From positions 1-64,000 of the forward strand of contig NZ_QQBI01000002.1 in the NCBI RefSeq assembly GCF_004302915.1: a stretch of 64,000 bases of DNA. Reading direction: 5' to 3'. The position numbers and the translations under genes are program-made. How positions within the stretch are numbered: position 1 is the first letter of the stretch; each line of letters starts with the position of its first letter. The notes under the pieces are model-generated. The model did not search any database. It was not told the DNA's origin and saw only the letters and a list, made by a program, of their open reading frames with translations. Of this stretch, positions 7,629-16,944 are shown in pieces. This DNA comes from Komagataeibacter xylinus (GTDB taxonomy: Bacteria > Pseudomonadota > Alphaproteobacteria > Acetobacterales > Acetobacteraceae).

Positions 7629-8486
7629 TCAGATCATGGCCAGCGGTTCCTTGCGGCGCGGCGGGGCGATGGCGGCGTCAATCTCGGCAAGATCATCACG
7701 CGTCAGGGTAATTTCGGCTGCGGCAAAGTTTTCGTGCTGGTGCTTCGGGCTACCTGCCTTGGGTATGGCCAGCACGTTCTCCTGCCGCAACACCCATGCC
7801 AGCGCAATCTGGGCGGGGCTTGCCGGGCCGAGCGAGGTCTTGTGCCGTGCAGCCACCCGGCCCAGCACCGGCGCACGCAGCAGGTCGCCGCCCTGTCCCA
7901 GTGGCGAGTAGGCCATGGTTACGATGCCCGCTTCACGGTCACGCGCCAGCAGGTCGAATTCCGCACCGCGGTAGTCAAGGCTGTACAGCACCTGATTGGC
8001 GGCGCACGGCGTGGTGGCCTTTATGCTTTCCACCTCGCGCATGGCGTCGGTATCGAAATTGGAAACACCCCAGCTACCGATCAGGTCCGCTGCCACCAGG
8101 TCATCAAAGCCTGCTATGGTTTCCTCCAGCGGCTCGCTGCCTTCCCAGTGCAGCAGGTAGAGGTCGAGATATTCGGTGCCCAGCCGTTTGAGCGAGGCCT
8201 CGCACGCGCGGCGCACGCCCTTGCGCGAGGCGTTCGAGGGCAGCACCTTGCTGACCAGGAACACATCATCGCGCCGCCCGCGTATCGCCTCGCCCACCAG
8301 TTTTTCCGACCGGCCAGAGCCATACATCTCCGCGGTGTCGACAACGCGGATACCGGCCTCGAGCCCTGCATGGATGCTTTTTATTTCATCCGCACGGCGG
8401 CTGTCGCTGTCCCCCATGTTCCATGTGCCCATGCCTAGGGCCGGGACGGTGGTGCCGTTGGGGAAAGTGACCGTTTTCATACGCAA
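7629..8486 (-). CDS. Aldo/keto reductase
   Basis: The 285-residue NADPH-dependent aldo/keto reductase resembles the YeaE/2,5-diketogluconate reductase branch. The catalytic tetrad is visible: Asp and Tyr in VVDTAEMYGSGRSEKLVGEAI (split here as VVDTAEMYGSG and RSEKLVGEAI), Lys in VFLVSKVLP and His in YLDLYLLHWEG. Other family landmarks are GVSNFD and, near the C-terminus, IPKAGSPKHQHENF for the cofactor phosphate. It probably reduces small aldehydes or ketoses; the substrate cannot be read from the sequence. A degraded 3' fragment of a second copy lies 1.3 kb away at 6322-6428. Confidence 0.9.
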   Translation of the reverse strand: MRMKTVTFPNGTTVPALGMGTWNMGDSDSRRADEIKSIHAGLEAGIRVVDTAEMYGSGRSEKLVGEAIRGRRDDVFLVSKVLPSNASRKGVRRACEASLKRLGTEYLDLYLLHWEGSEPLEETIAGFDDLVAADLIGSWGVSNFDTDAMREVESIKATTPCAANQVLYSLDYRGAEFDLLARDREAGIVTMAYSPLGQGGDLLRAPVLGRVAARHKTSLGPASPAQIALAWVLRQENVLAIPKAGSPKHQHENFAAAEITLTRDDLAEIDAAIAPPRRKEPLAMI

Positions 8487-8532
8487 CCTGCCTTTCGTCC
8501 ATGCCGCGCGGGATTGCCCCGCGCGATGGTGC

Positions 8533-8979
8533 CTATTTGCGACGCGCCCAGCCTTTTGGCTGCTGTTGCCAGTAGCTCAGCTCATGCCCGGCCTCGCGCC
8601 ACGCCACCCAGCGCGCGCGGGCGCCCGCCACGGCGGCCTCGTCATGGCCATCGAACAGGTCGAACACCCGCTCGAAGGGAGAAAGATCGGGCATTTCCAC
8701 CCCATCGAGCAGGAAGGCGAAGGTTGCGCCATTGGGCACGTCCTCGCCCTCCGTCAGCCAGATGGGCTGCCATTCCCCGTGCCCCATGGCCTTTGTGCCA
8801 TGGGGCAGCCACAGCGGGTTGGCGGAGCGCCATAGCCCGTCATCGAGTTCGGCCACCCGCTCGGCCGTGCCACAGCGGATGACCGCGCGCCTGCTGGCTG
8901 CAAGCGTGCGGCCAAGCAGCGCGGGCAGTACTTCCACCGCCTTGGAACGCGTCAGGTGATAGAAGCCGATCTGCGCCAT
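8533..8979 (-). CDS. holC: DNA polymerase III subunit chi
   Basis: The 148-residue protein begins MAQIGFYHLTRSKAVEVLPALL, the usual start of alphaproteobacterial HolC (quoted in two parts: MAQIGFYHLTRSK, AVEVLPALL). Chi links the clamp-loader complex to single-strand binding protein. The body shows the Rossmann-like LWLPHGTKAMG and the conserved PIWLTEGEDVPNGA pattern. It lies just downstream of pepA, the normal holC partner in proteobacteria. Ten more in-frame codons upstream (MAGQGRTGNS) look non-conserved, so the ATG at 8979 is preferred. Confidence 0.9.
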   Translation of the reverse strand: MAQIGFYHLTRSKAVEVLPALLGRTLAASRRAVIRCGTAERVAELDDGLWRSANPLWLPHGTKAMGHGEWQPIWLTEGEDVPNGATFAFLLDGVEMPDLSPFERVFDLFDGHDEAAVAGARARWVAWREAGHELSYWQQQPKGWARRK

Positions 8980-9021
8980 GGAGTTCCCTGTCCTGCCCTG
9001 TCCTGCCACGCGGGGCAGGCA

Positions 9022-10491
9022 TTACCCCTCGTAATGCGTGCTGACCAGACGGTCGAGCAGGCGCACGCCAAAGCCGGTCGCCCCTTTGGGCGCGTGCGAG
9101 GTGGCGCGGGATGAAAACACCGTGCCCGCAATGTCGAGATGCGCCCAGGGCACTTCGTTGACAAAACATTCAAGGAACTTGGCCGCCGTGATCGACCCGC
9201 CGGGGCGGCCGCCGATGTTCTTGAGGTCGGCAATGTCCGAGCGCAGCAGTTCAAGGTAGGCGGCATCGAGCGGCATGCGCCACAGCTTCTCGCCCGTCGC
9301 CTCGCCCGTGCCGGACAGGTGGCCTGCCAGTTCATCATTGTTCGAGAACAGGCCTGCGCGTTCCACGCCAAGGCTGACCACGATCGCACCGGTGAGGGTT
9401 GCGAGGTTGACCATGAAGCGCGGCTTGAAGCGGTCCTGCGTGTACCACAGCACATCGGCCAGCACGAGGCGGCCTTCGGCATCGGTGTTGAGCACCTCCA
9501 CCGTCTGGCCTGCCGCCGTGCGCACCACGTCACCGGGGCGCTGGGCATTGCCGGACAGCATGTTCTCCACCAGCCCCACCACGCCCACGGCGTTGACCCT
9601 GGCCTTGCGCCCGGCCAGGGCGGCCATGGTGCCAACCACGGCGGCGGCACCGCCCATGTCGGTCTTCATCTCGTCCATGCCGGCGGCGGGCTTGATCGAG
9701 ATGCCGCCGGAGTCAAACGTGACCCCCTTGCCCACGAAGGCCACCGGGGCTTCGCCTTCCACGCCGCCATTCCAGCGCATGATGACGGTGCGGGGCGGCG
9801 CATCGCTGCCCTGGGCCACGCCAAGCAGCGCGCCAAAGCCCAGCTTGTGCATGGCGTCGCGGTCGAGCACCTCCACTTCCACGCCAAGGCCGCGCAGGGC
9901 GAGGATGCGCTGTTCGAATTCCGGCGGGCGCAGCATGTTGGCGGGCTCGGATACGAGGTCACGGCACAGGAACACGCCCCGCGCCACCGCCAGCAGCGGC
10001 TGCCACGCGGCCTGCGCCGCTGCGGGGTCTGCTGCCAGCACGCTCACCGTTGCCAGCCTGTCGGCCTCGCCCTTGCGCGGGGTGGTGCGATACGAATCGA
10101 AGCGGTAGCTGCCCAGAACGGCGCCGAGTGCGGCATGGGCGGCAAGGCCGGGGGAGAGGCTGTCGGCCACGATCGCACCCTGCGCGCCACCCTGCGCCAG
10201 GGTGCGTGCGGCGGCGACGCCCGCGCGTTCGGCCCCGGTCGCGCACAGCTCGCCCATCGCACCCAGCCCGACAAGGATCACGCGGTCATAGCCTGCGCCG
10301 GGTGCCAGCACCACGCAGGTCTTGGCCAGCTCGAAGCCAAAGCGGGCGGCACGGGCGGCTCGTGCCAGCGCCCCGCCGGTGGCGGCATCGATCTGGGCAA
10401 ACAGGCCCGCGGGCGCCGTGCCGGAGGGCGCGAGGATGGCGATCGTGCCGCCGGCAGGCGCCGTGGCATCGGAAAAGGCAATATCGAGCAT
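9022..10491 (-). CDS. pepA: Leucyl aminopeptidase
   Basis: The 489-residue enzyme is an M17 cytosol aminopeptidase, a two-metal hexameric enzyme that removes N-terminal residues. Diagnostic segments are GKGVTFDSGGISIKP (metal-binding Lys and Asp) and NTDAEGRLVLAD (the PROSITE signature), in the C-terminal half. The N-terminal third is the poorly conserved regulatory domain. The start MLDIAFSDA at 10491 fits the family length; the open frame extends far upstream but overlaps the divergent cysQ gene. It is probably transcribed with holC from the 10.5 kb intergenic region. Confidence 0.95.
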   Translation of the reverse strand: MLDIAFSDATAPAGGTIAILAPSGTAPAGLFAQIDAATGGALARAARAARFGFELAKTCVVLAPGAGYDRVILVGLGAMGELCATGAERAGVAAARTLAQGGAQGAIVADSLSPGLAAHAALGAVLGSYRFDSYRTTPRKGEADRLATVSVLAADPAAAQAAWQPLLAVARGVFLCRDLVSEPANMLRPPEFEQRILALRGLGVEVEVLDRDAMHKLGFGALLGVAQGSDAPPRTVIMRWNGGVEGEAPVAFVGKGVTFDSGGISIKPAAGMDEMKTDMGGAAAVVGTMAALAGRKARVNAVGVVGLVENMLSGNAQRPGDVVRTAAGQTVEVLNTDAEGRLVLADVLWYTQDRFKPRFMVNLATLTGAIVVSLGVERAGLFSNNDELAGHLSGTGEATGEKLWRMPLDAAYLELLRSDIADLKNIGGRPGGSITAAKFLECFVNEVPWAHLDIAGTVFSSRATSHAPKGATGFGVRLLDRLVSTHYEG

Positions 10492-10644
10492 GGGGGTCAC
10501 GGGGCTCCGCTTTGACAAAGGGTGGATGAACGGCGCGAAATCCTGCCCCGCCCCATGCGGGAAAAGGCCGGTTTTTCGCCATCGTGCACCATCAGGGCCG
10601 ATAAAGGCATGACGGCGCGGCACGAGTAAGCTAATGCGAACAGC

Positions 10645-11430
10645 ATGAATACGCCATCCATGCCAGCTTATGAGGACAGATTCCTTCTGGATCTGGCCCT
10701 GCGCCTTGCCGATGAAGCAGCGGAGCTGATCCGCGCCATCCGCGCGCGCGGCTTCGCCACCACGGTCAAGACCGACAGCTCCCCCGTAACCGAGGCCGAC
10801 CACGCGGCGGAGGCGCATATTCTCAAGGGCCTGCGCGCCCATGCGCCCGCCATCCCCGTCGTGGCGGAGGAGGAGATGGCCGCGGGCATCCGCATCGATC
10901 CCGGCAGCGAGTTCTGGCTGGTCGACCCGCTTGATGGCACGCGCGAATTTGCCGCGGGCCGCGATGATTTTACCGTCAATATCGGCCTGATCCGCCATAA
11001 CCGCCCGGTGCTCGGCGCCGTGGCCCTGCCCGCCTACCACCAGCTTTATGGCGCGGGTGCGGGGCGCGGGGCCTTCCGCATCGACAAAAATGGTGAGCAG
11101 GCGATCCATGTCCGCCACCCCCCGGCACAGGGGCTGACCGTGCTGGCCTCGCGCCATTATGCCGATGACCCGCGGCTGAAGGAATTCCTGGGCGGCCATC
11201 CCGTCGCCCACCTGGGCAATATCGGCTCGGCGGCCAAGTTCATCCGCGTGGCGGAAGGGCTGGCCGATCTCTACCCCCGCCTCGGCACCACCATGGAGTG
11301 GGACACCGCCGCCCCGCAGGCCGTGGTCGAGGCCGCCGGTGGCGCCATCCTCACACCCGATGGCAGGCCGCTGGCCTATGGCAAGCCGGAATGGCGCAAC
11401 CCGCACTTCGTGTGCCGTGGGGCGCGGTAG
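10645..11430 (+). CDS. cysQ: 3'(2'),5'-bisphosphate nucleotidase
   Basis: The 261-residue protein is a lithium-sensitive phosphatase of the inositol monophosphatase superfamily, which removes 3'-phosphate from PAP/PAPS during sulfate assimilation. The metal-binding motif WLVDPLDGTREF and the second motif EWDTAAPQAVVEAAGG are intact, and VAEEE supplies the upstream glutamate. It is divergent from pepA and is followed 11 bp later by a Sua5-type gene, so the two probably form an operon. The DGTREF ending is typical of CysQ rather than SuhB (DGTxNF). Confidence 0.9.
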   Translation: MNTPSMPAYEDRFLLDLALRLADEAAELIRAIRARGFATTVKTDSSPVTEADHAAEAHILKGLRAHAPAIPVVAEEEMAAGIRIDPGSEFWLVDPLDGTREFAAGRDDFTVNIGLIRHNRPVLGAVALPAYHQLYGAGAGRGAFRIDKNGEQAIHVRHPPAQGLTVLASRHYADDPRLKEFLGGHPVAHLGNIGSAAKFIRVAEGLADLYPRLGTTMEWDTAAPQAVVEAAGGAILTPDGRPLAYGKPEWRNPHFVCRGAR

Positions 11431-11441
11431 GTCCGGCCCGC

Positions 11442-12419
11442 ATGCAAACCCGCCTGCTCCCTGACACCCCCGCCGGGATCGAGACCGCAAGCGCGATTTT
11501 GCGCGCGGGCGGCCTCGTGGCCTTTGGCACCGAGACGGTTTACGGCCTTGGCGCGGATGCGGGCAATGACCGGGCGGTGGCCGCCATCTATGCCGCCAAG
11601 GGCAGGCCGGGGCGCAACCCGCTCATCAGCCACTTCGCCAGCGCGCAGGCCGCCTTCGCGCAGGTCGTGGCAACGGAACTGGCCCATGCGCTGGCCGCAC
11701 GGTTCTGGCCCGGCCCGCTGACCATGGTGCTGCCCCGCGCGCCCGGCTGCGCCATCTCGCCCATTGCCACGGCAGGGCTGGGCACCGCCGCCGTGCGGGT
11801 ACCCGCAGGCGCCACCACGCTGGCGCTGCTGCAGGCGTGCGGCTTTCCCGTCGTGGCCCCCTCGGCCAACCCTTCGGGCAAGGTCAGCCCATCGGATGCG
11901 CAGCATGTCATGGCGGGACTTGCCGGGCGGATTGACGCGGTGCTTGACTGCGGCCCCTGCACTGTTGGTGTGGAGAGCACGATCATCGACCTCAGCGGCC
12001 CCGTTCCGGTGCTGCTGCGCCCCGGCGGCATCACGCTCGAAGCGCTGGAGGAAGCCTGTGCCATGCCCCTCGCCCTGCCGCAGGCCGCAAGCAACGATGC
12101 CCGCCCTTCCGCCCCCGGCCAGCTTTCATCGCATTACGCGCCCGGCCTGCCGGTACGGCTTGACGCCACGAGCGTGGGCGCGGATGAAGCCCTGCTGGCC
12201 TTTGGCGCCCCGCTGCCGGGCAGCAGGCTGGTGTGGAACCTGAGCGAAGGCGAAGATTTGCATGAAGCGGCAGCCCGCCTCTTCGCGGGGCTGCGGTTTC
12301 TTGATATGGAGGGGCAGCGCCGGGGACTGGTCGGGATTGCCGTGCAGCCCGTGCCCCGGCACGCGCTGGGGCGGGCCATCCGCGACCGGCTGACCCGTGC
12401 GGCCTGTCCGCGTTCGTAA
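11442..12419 (+). CDS. L-threonylcarbamoyladenylate synthase (Sua5/YwlC type)
   Basis: The 325-residue protein makes threonylcarbamoyl-AMP for the t6A modification of ANN-decoding tRNAs. It has the YrdC domain (about 1-205: GTETVYGLGADA, KGRPGRNPL, PSANPSG, VESTIIDLSG) plus a C-terminal Sua5 domain (about 230-325), preceded by the linker SSHYAPGLPVRL. This makes it the two-domain Sua5/YwlC form, not the short TsaC. ATG 11442 begins 11 bp after the cysQ stop. Confidence 0.92.
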   Translation: MQTRLLPDTPAGIETASAILRAGGLVAFGTETVYGLGADAGNDRAVAAIYAAKGRPGRNPLISHFASAQAAFAQVVATELAHALAARFWPGPLTMVLPRAPGCAISPIATAGLGTAAVRVPAGATTLALLQACGFPVVAPSANPSGKVSPSDAQHVMAGLAGRIDAVLDCGPCTVGVESTIIDLSGPVPVLLRPGGITLEALEEACAMPLALPQAASNDARPSAPGQLSSHYAPGLPVRLDATSVGADEALLAFGAPLPGSRLVWNLSEGEDLHEAAARLFAGLRFLDMEGQRRGLVGIAVQPVPRHALGRAIRDRLTRAACPRS

Positions 12420-12457
12420 TGATTTCAACCGCATGATCCGACCCTGGTGCAGCTGAC

Positions 12458-13111
12458 ATGAGCGATACACAGACAATCGACCCAAGGGAACTGAGAATCC
12501 TTTCGGATATTCTCGCCCTTGTTCTGGATGAGAATGCTGGCCAGTCGGAAGCAGCGCTGGCAACCATCCGCACGCGCGCTGGCAAGAACCAGGTCACGGG
12601 CGGCGCGCTCAAGAACCTGTTCACCGCGATCGCGCCCAACCCGCCGCCCAGGGCAGCCCCCAAGCCCCGCGCGCCGCGCGCCACCAAGGCCAGCGCCGCC
12701 GCCAAGAAAGAGATCGAGGAGTCGCACGCCCGCATTGCCGAAATGGCGGAAAGCATCCGCACGCTCGATGCGACGCTGCGCGACACGCGGGTTGAACTGC
12801 GCGCCTCCCTTGCCCGCAACGACGCGCTGACCGCCGAGTTGCGCCAGACCCAGCAGGCCCGCGCCGAGACACTGACCGCCCTCTCGGTCGCGCACAACAA
12901 CACCCGCCCGGCCGGCCGCCGCTCATCGGGCCTGATCGTGGCCGCCGCCGTGGGCGCGCTGACCGGCTTCGCGCTGACCGAGGCCTTTCACCTGCTGGCC
13001 CAGCCCAGCCCAGCGCAGGCCAGCGCCACCTACCCGCCGGTGCGCCACCATGGGCAGGCATGGCTCGTGCCCTCATCCTTCCCCTCCCATACAGGACACA
13101 TGCTGTCATGA
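12458..13111 (+). CDS. Coiled-coil protein with one membrane segment, unknown
   Basis: The protein has 217 residues. The N-terminal 50 residues (RELRILSDILALVLDENAG and a GGALKNLFTAI end) form a compact helical region. A Pro/Ala/Lys-rich linker follows, then a predicted coiled coil (about 80-145: KKEIEESHARIAEMAESIR, TLRDTRVELRASLA). One transmembrane helix (about 155-178, LIVAAAVGALTGFALTEAF) and a short tail complete it. The topology suggests a cytoplasmic coiled coil anchored at the inner membrane. I do not recognise a named family. Its stop overlaps the start of the flavoprotein gene by four bases (ATGA), so the two are probably cotranslated. Confidence 0.6.
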   Translation: MSDTQTIDPRELRILSDILALVLDENAGQSEAALATIRTRAGKNQVTGGALKNLFTAIAPNPPPRAAPKPRAPRATKASAAAKKEIEESHARIAEMAESIRTLDATLRDTRVELRASLARNDALTAELRQTQQARAETLTALSVAHNNTRPAGRRSSGLIVAAAVGALTGFALTEAFHLLAQPSPAQASATYPPVRHHGQAWLVPSSFPSHTGHMLS

Positions 13112-14565
13112 CCGTATCCCCCTCGCCCGCGCCCACGCGCCCTGACCTGATCGCGCGCTTTACCGATCTGCTCGGCCCGGTTGGCGTGCTGGTGGATGCG
13201 ACCGATACCGACAGTTTCTGCACCGACTGGCGCGACCTGTACCATGGCCGCGCGCTGGCCGTGCTCCGGCCCGCCAATACGGCGGAACTGGCCGCCATCG
13301 TGCGCCTGTGCAACGAGCACGACGTGCCCATGGTGCCGCAGGGGGGCAATACCAGCATGGTCGGCGGCGCCACACCTGACGGGAGCGGGCGCGAGGTGGT
13401 GATCTGCCTGACACGCATGAACCGCGTGCGCGCCATCGACCCCGCCGACCTGACCATGGAGGTGGAAGCGGGTGTGACGCTGAAAGCCGCGCAGGATGCC
13501 GCGCGTGAGGCAGGCTTCATGCTGCCGCTTTCCATCTCATCGGAAGGATCGGCGCAGATGGGCGGCGTGCTGGCCACCAATGCGGGCGGCAACAACACGC
13601 TGCGCTATGGCAATGCGCGTGAACTCACGCTGGGCATCGAGGCGGTCATGCCCGATGGCAGCGTGTTCCATGGCCTGCGCCGCCTGCGCAAGGACAATAC
13701 CGGCTACGCGCTGCGCCAGCTGCTCATCGGCTCGGAAGGCACGCTGGGCATCATCACCACCGCCATCATCCAGCTCCACCCCCAGCCCCGCGCCATCGAG
13801 GCCGCCCTGTGCGCGGTGGACGACGCCGATGCGGCGCTGAAGCTGCTCGGCCTGCTGCGCGCGCGCGACCCGGCCCTGGTGCAGGCGTTCGAGTTCATGT
13901 CCGGCACCGGCATGGACCTCGTGACCAGCCTGATCGCGGGCGCCACCGTGCCGCTGGGCGAGCGCGCGCCGGCCTACGTGCTGGTTGAACTCGCCACCCC
14001 CCGCCCCGATGCCGACCTGCGTGAATACACCGAGGAAGTGCTGGGCGAGGCGCTGGAGGAAGGCATCATCACCGATGCCGTGATTGCCGAGAGCGAAGGC
14101 CAGCGCGCGGGCCTGTGGAAGCTGCGCGAGGAACATGCCGAAGCCCAGCGCCGCGCGGGGGCGAGTGTGAAAAACGATGTCTCGGTGCCGGTCACGCACG
14201 TGCCGGAACTGATCCGCCGCGCAACAGCGGCGTGCGAGGCGCTGATACCGGGCATCCGCCCCGCCCCGTTCGGCCACATGGGCGATGGCAACATCCACTT
14301 CAACCTTGTCCAGCCCGAGGGCATGGACCCTGCCGCCTTCCTGGCGCGCAGCCATGACATCATGGATACGGTGGCCGATATCGTGAAGGACCTTGATGGC
14401 TCTTTCTCGGCCGAGCATGGGGTGGGGCAGCTCAAGCCCTACATGATGCCCGCATGGCGCGGCGGCGCGGAGCTTGCGGCCATGCGCCACATCAAGGCCG
14501 CCCTCGACCCCAAAAACCTCATGAACCCCGGCAAGGTCCTGCCACCCGCGCAACCGGGCGCATGA
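13108..14565 (+). CDS. FAD-linked oxidoreductase (GlcD / D-2-hydroxyglutarate dehydrogenase-like)
   Basis: The 485-residue flavoprotein is of the VAO/PCMH type. The FAD-binding segment PQGGNTSMVGGATPDG lies near residue 75, NAGGNNTLRYGN and GSEGTLGIIT follow, and the C-terminal FAD-oxidase domain carries FGHMGDGNIHFNL and EHGVGQLK. These mark the D-lactate / D-2-hydroxyglutarate / GlcD group, which oxidises D-2-hydroxyacids and passes electrons to an acceptor. The substrate cannot be decided from motifs. The start at 13108 overlaps the upstream gene; the frame opens earlier, but that part duplicates the neighbour's coding region. Confidence 0.85.
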   Translation: MTVSPSPAPTRPDLIARFTDLLGPVGVLVDATDTDSFCTDWRDLYHGRALAVLRPANTAELAAIVRLCNEHDVPMVPQGGNTSMVGGATPDGSGREVVICLTRMNRVRAIDPADLTMEVEAGVTLKAAQDAAREAGFMLPLSISSEGSAQMGGVLATNAGGNNTLRYGNARELTLGIEAVMPDGSVFHGLRRLRKDNTGYALRQLLIGSEGTLGIITTAIIQLHPQPRAIEAALCAVDDADAALKLLGLLRARDPALVQAFEFMSGTGMDLVTSLIAGATVPLGERAPAYVLVELATPRPDADLREYTEEVLGEALEEGIITDAVIAESEGQRAGLWKLREEHAEAQRRAGASVKNDVSVPVTHVPELIRRATAACEALIPGIRPAPFGHMGDGNIHFNLVQPEGMDPAAFLARSHDIMDTVADIVKDLDGSFSAEHGVGQLKPYMMPAWRGGAELAAMRHIKAALDPKNLMNPGKVLPPAQPGA

Positions 14566-14665
14566 CCCCACGCCCCGCCGTGCCGCGCGTAACAGACTGT
14601 TCCACCCCCCCATCCGGGCGGGGTTCACCCCTTTTGCCCCGGCGCGAACAGGGTTAGACAGGGGC

Positions 14666-15832
14666 ATGCCTGCCCTCCGCCCTGGTCCCGATCGCCTCGC
14701 GCCGCGCCTGTCGATTCTGGATCGTTACATGCTGCGCCAGCTCCTGCTGGCGCTGGCGGCAAGCACGGGCGCGCTGGCAACCCTGATCTGGCTCACCCAG
14801 TCGCTGCATTTCGTCTCGCTGGTGGTGGGGCGCGGGCTGTCGCTGCGCGTGTTCCTGGAACTGACCGGCCTGCTCATCCCGTCCTTCGTGGCGGTGATCC
14901 TGCCCATCACCACCTTTGTGGTGGTGCAGTTCATCTACCAGCGCTTCGGCACCGACCGCGAACTGACCGTGATGCAGGCGGCCGGCCTCTCGCCCTTCAT
15001 GATGGCGCGGCCGGGGCTGATATGCGCGGCCATTGCCACCGGGGCGTGCCTGCTGCTCAACGTATGGGTGGTGCCGGTTTCGTACCACGCCTTCCGCCAG
15101 TACGAATTCCAGATCCGCAACCGCATGGCCGCCTTCCTGATCCAGGATGGCGTCTTCACGCAGGTGTCGGACAGCATGACGGTCTATATCCGCACGCGCG
15201 ACAAGGACGGCACGCTGCATGGCATCATGGTGGAAGATGACCGCACGCCGGGTGCGGAAGCCACCATCCTGGCCGAGGAAGGCAACCTCGTGATTGTGGG
15301 CGACCAGCCGCGCGTGGTACTGTTCAACGGCTCGCGCCAGGAAATCGATGCCCATACCGGCCGGCTGAACGTGCTGACATTCGCGCGCAACACCATCGAC
15401 CTGTCCAGCCCGCACGGCAACCATACCCGCCAGCCCGATGCCAATGAACTGCCGATCGCCCAGCTGCTGCACCCGGACATGCACCTCTATTCCCGCCGTG
15501 ATGAAAGCAAGATGGTCATCGAGGCCTGGCGCAGGCTCAGCACGCCGTTCTGCGCCTTCTCGTTCGCCATGATCGGGCTGCTTGGGGCCATGGGGGGCAA
15601 TTATTCGCGCCAGGCCAGCATCATCCGCCCCGTGCTGGCCATACTGGGCGTGGTGGCCGTGCAGGCGCTCACGCTTGCGGTGCAGAACCTCGCCTCACGC
15701 AACCTGCAGCTCATGCCGCTGATGTGGATCTGCACGCTCACCCCCGGCCTGGTCTGTGCGGCGATCCTGTTCTGGCCCGAGATCCGCACCGAGCGCGAAA
15801 AGCCTGCCCCGGCGGGCAGTTCCAGCCCATGA
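14666..15832 (+). CDS. lptF: LPS export ABC transporter permease LptF
   Basis: The 388-residue inner-membrane permease (YjgP/YjgQ family) pairs with LptG and LptB2 to extract LPS from the inner membrane. Transmembrane helices cluster at the N-terminus (LLLALAASTGALATLIW) and the C-terminus, with a periplasmic beta-jellyroll-like domain between (about 140-270). The start MPALRPGPD lies about 100 bp after the previous gene. Its stop overlaps the lptG start (ATGA), so the two permease subunits are coupled. Confidence 0.9.
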   Translation: MPALRPGPDRLAPRLSILDRYMLRQLLLALAASTGALATLIWLTQSLHFVSLVVGRGLSLRVFLELTGLLIPSFVAVILPITTFVVVQFIYQRFGTDRELTVMQAAGLSPFMMARPGLICAAIATGACLLLNVWVVPVSYHAFRQYEFQIRNRMAAFLIQDGVFTQVSDSMTVYIRTRDKDGTLHGIMVEDDRTPGAEATILAEEGNLVIVGDQPRVVLFNGSRQEIDAHTGRLNVLTFARNTIDLSSPHGNHTRQPDANELPIAQLLHPDMHLYSRRDESKMVIEAWRRLSTPFCAFSFAMIGLLGAMGGNYSRQASIIRPVLAILGVVAVQALTLAVQNLASRNLQLMPLMWICTLTPGLVCAAILFWPEIRTEREKPAPAGSSSP

Positions 15833-16944
15833 ACATGGCCTTTACGCTCTCGCTCTACATCGCGCGGCAGTTCACCTATGCCACGCTGGCCGTGATCGCC
15901 TTCCTGACCGGGCTGATCACGATGTTCGATTTCATCGACCTGCTGCGCCGGGTCTCGACGCGCCCCAACGTACCGACATCGCTGGTCAGCGAGATCGCGT
16001 TCCTGCACATTCCCTTCGCCTGCCTCGAGATCCTGCCCTTTGGCGTGCTGCTGGGCGGCATCATCTGCTTCTGGCGGCTTGCGCGCACGTCGGAGCTGGT
16101 GGTGGCGCGGGCGGCGGGCATCTCGGCATGGCAGTTCCTGGCGGGCCCGGTCATCTGCGCCGTGCTGATCGGCACGGTGGCCACCACCGCCATCTCGCCC
16201 CTTTCCTCCGTCATGTATCGCCGCGCGGAGGCGCTCGACCGGCAGTACCTGCGCGACAATAACGGCAAGTCGCTCAACATGACCGGCGGCACGCTGTGGC
16301 TGCGCCAGAGCGATAACGGGCTGGTCAGCCACGGCACGGCCATCATCCATGCCCGCCGGGTCAGGCTCAGTGGCGGCATGCTGCATGTGGGGGCTGTCAC
16401 CGTCTTCCGCATGGGGCCCGATGATGACCTGATCACCCGCATCGAGGCCGAGAGCGGCTATCTGGGCAAGGGGCGGTGGATCCTGACCACGGCCCGCCTG
16501 CTGCGCCCCGACGAACTGCCCGAGGCGATGGGCGAGATCACGCTCCCCGCTGACCTAACCCTGGCCGGGGTGGAGGAGAGCTTCGCCTCGCCCGATACGC
16601 TGTCGGTCTGGGCGCTGCCGGGCTTCATCCGCCAGCTCAGGCGCTCGGGCTTTTCCACCATCCGCCACCGGCTGCATTTCCAGACCCTGCTCACGCTGCC
16701 GGTGCTGTCGGGCACCATGGCGCTCGTGGCCGCCGGTTTTTCCATGCGGCCCGCGCGGCGCGGCGGCGTGGTGCGCATGATCAGCTTTGGCGTGGCCGCC
16801 GGTTTTGCGCTGTTCGCCATCTCCAAGATCGCGGCGCAGTTTGGTGAAACGGGAACCCTGCCGCCCCTTCTGGCCGCATGGGCGCCCACCGTGGCCGGGC
16901 TTTGTCTTGCAGTCACGCTACTTCTTCATCTAGAGGACGGTTGA
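15829..16944 (+). CDS. lptG: LPS export ABC transporter permease LptG
   Basis: The 371-residue partner permease of LptF starts MNMAFTLSLYIARQF at the four-base overlap. N-terminal helices include the conserved FDFIDLLRRVS region. A periplasmic domain and a C-terminal helical bundle (FQTLLTLPVLSGTMALVAAGF, quoted here as FQTLLTLPVLSG and TMALVAAGF; RRGGVVRMISFGVAAGF) follow. The lptF-lptG-lptD order is standard in Alphaproteobacteria. Its stop TGA shares a base with the lptD ATG. Confidence 0.9.
   Translation: MNMAFTLSLYIARQFTYATLAVIAFLTGLITMFDFIDLLRRVSTRPNVPTSLVSEIAFLHIPFACLEILPFGVLLGGIICFWRLARTSELVVARAAGISAWQFLAGPVICAVLIGTVATTAISPLSSVMYRRAEALDRQYLRDNNGKSLNMTGGTLWLRQSDNGLVSHGTAIIHARRVRLSGGMLHVGAVTVFRMGPDDDLITRIEAESGYLGKGRWILTTARLLRPDELPEAMGEITLPADLTLAGVEESFASPDTLSVWALPGFIRQLRRSGFSTIRHRLHFQTLLTLPVLSGTMALVAAGFSMRPARRGGVVRMISFGVAAGFALFAISKIAAQFGETGTLPPLLAAWAPTVAGLCLAVTLLLHLEDG

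Noticed and set aside
9139-10515. 458-codon plus-strand open frame
   Set aside because: Antisense shadow of pepA, whose M17 motifs are intact on the minus strand.
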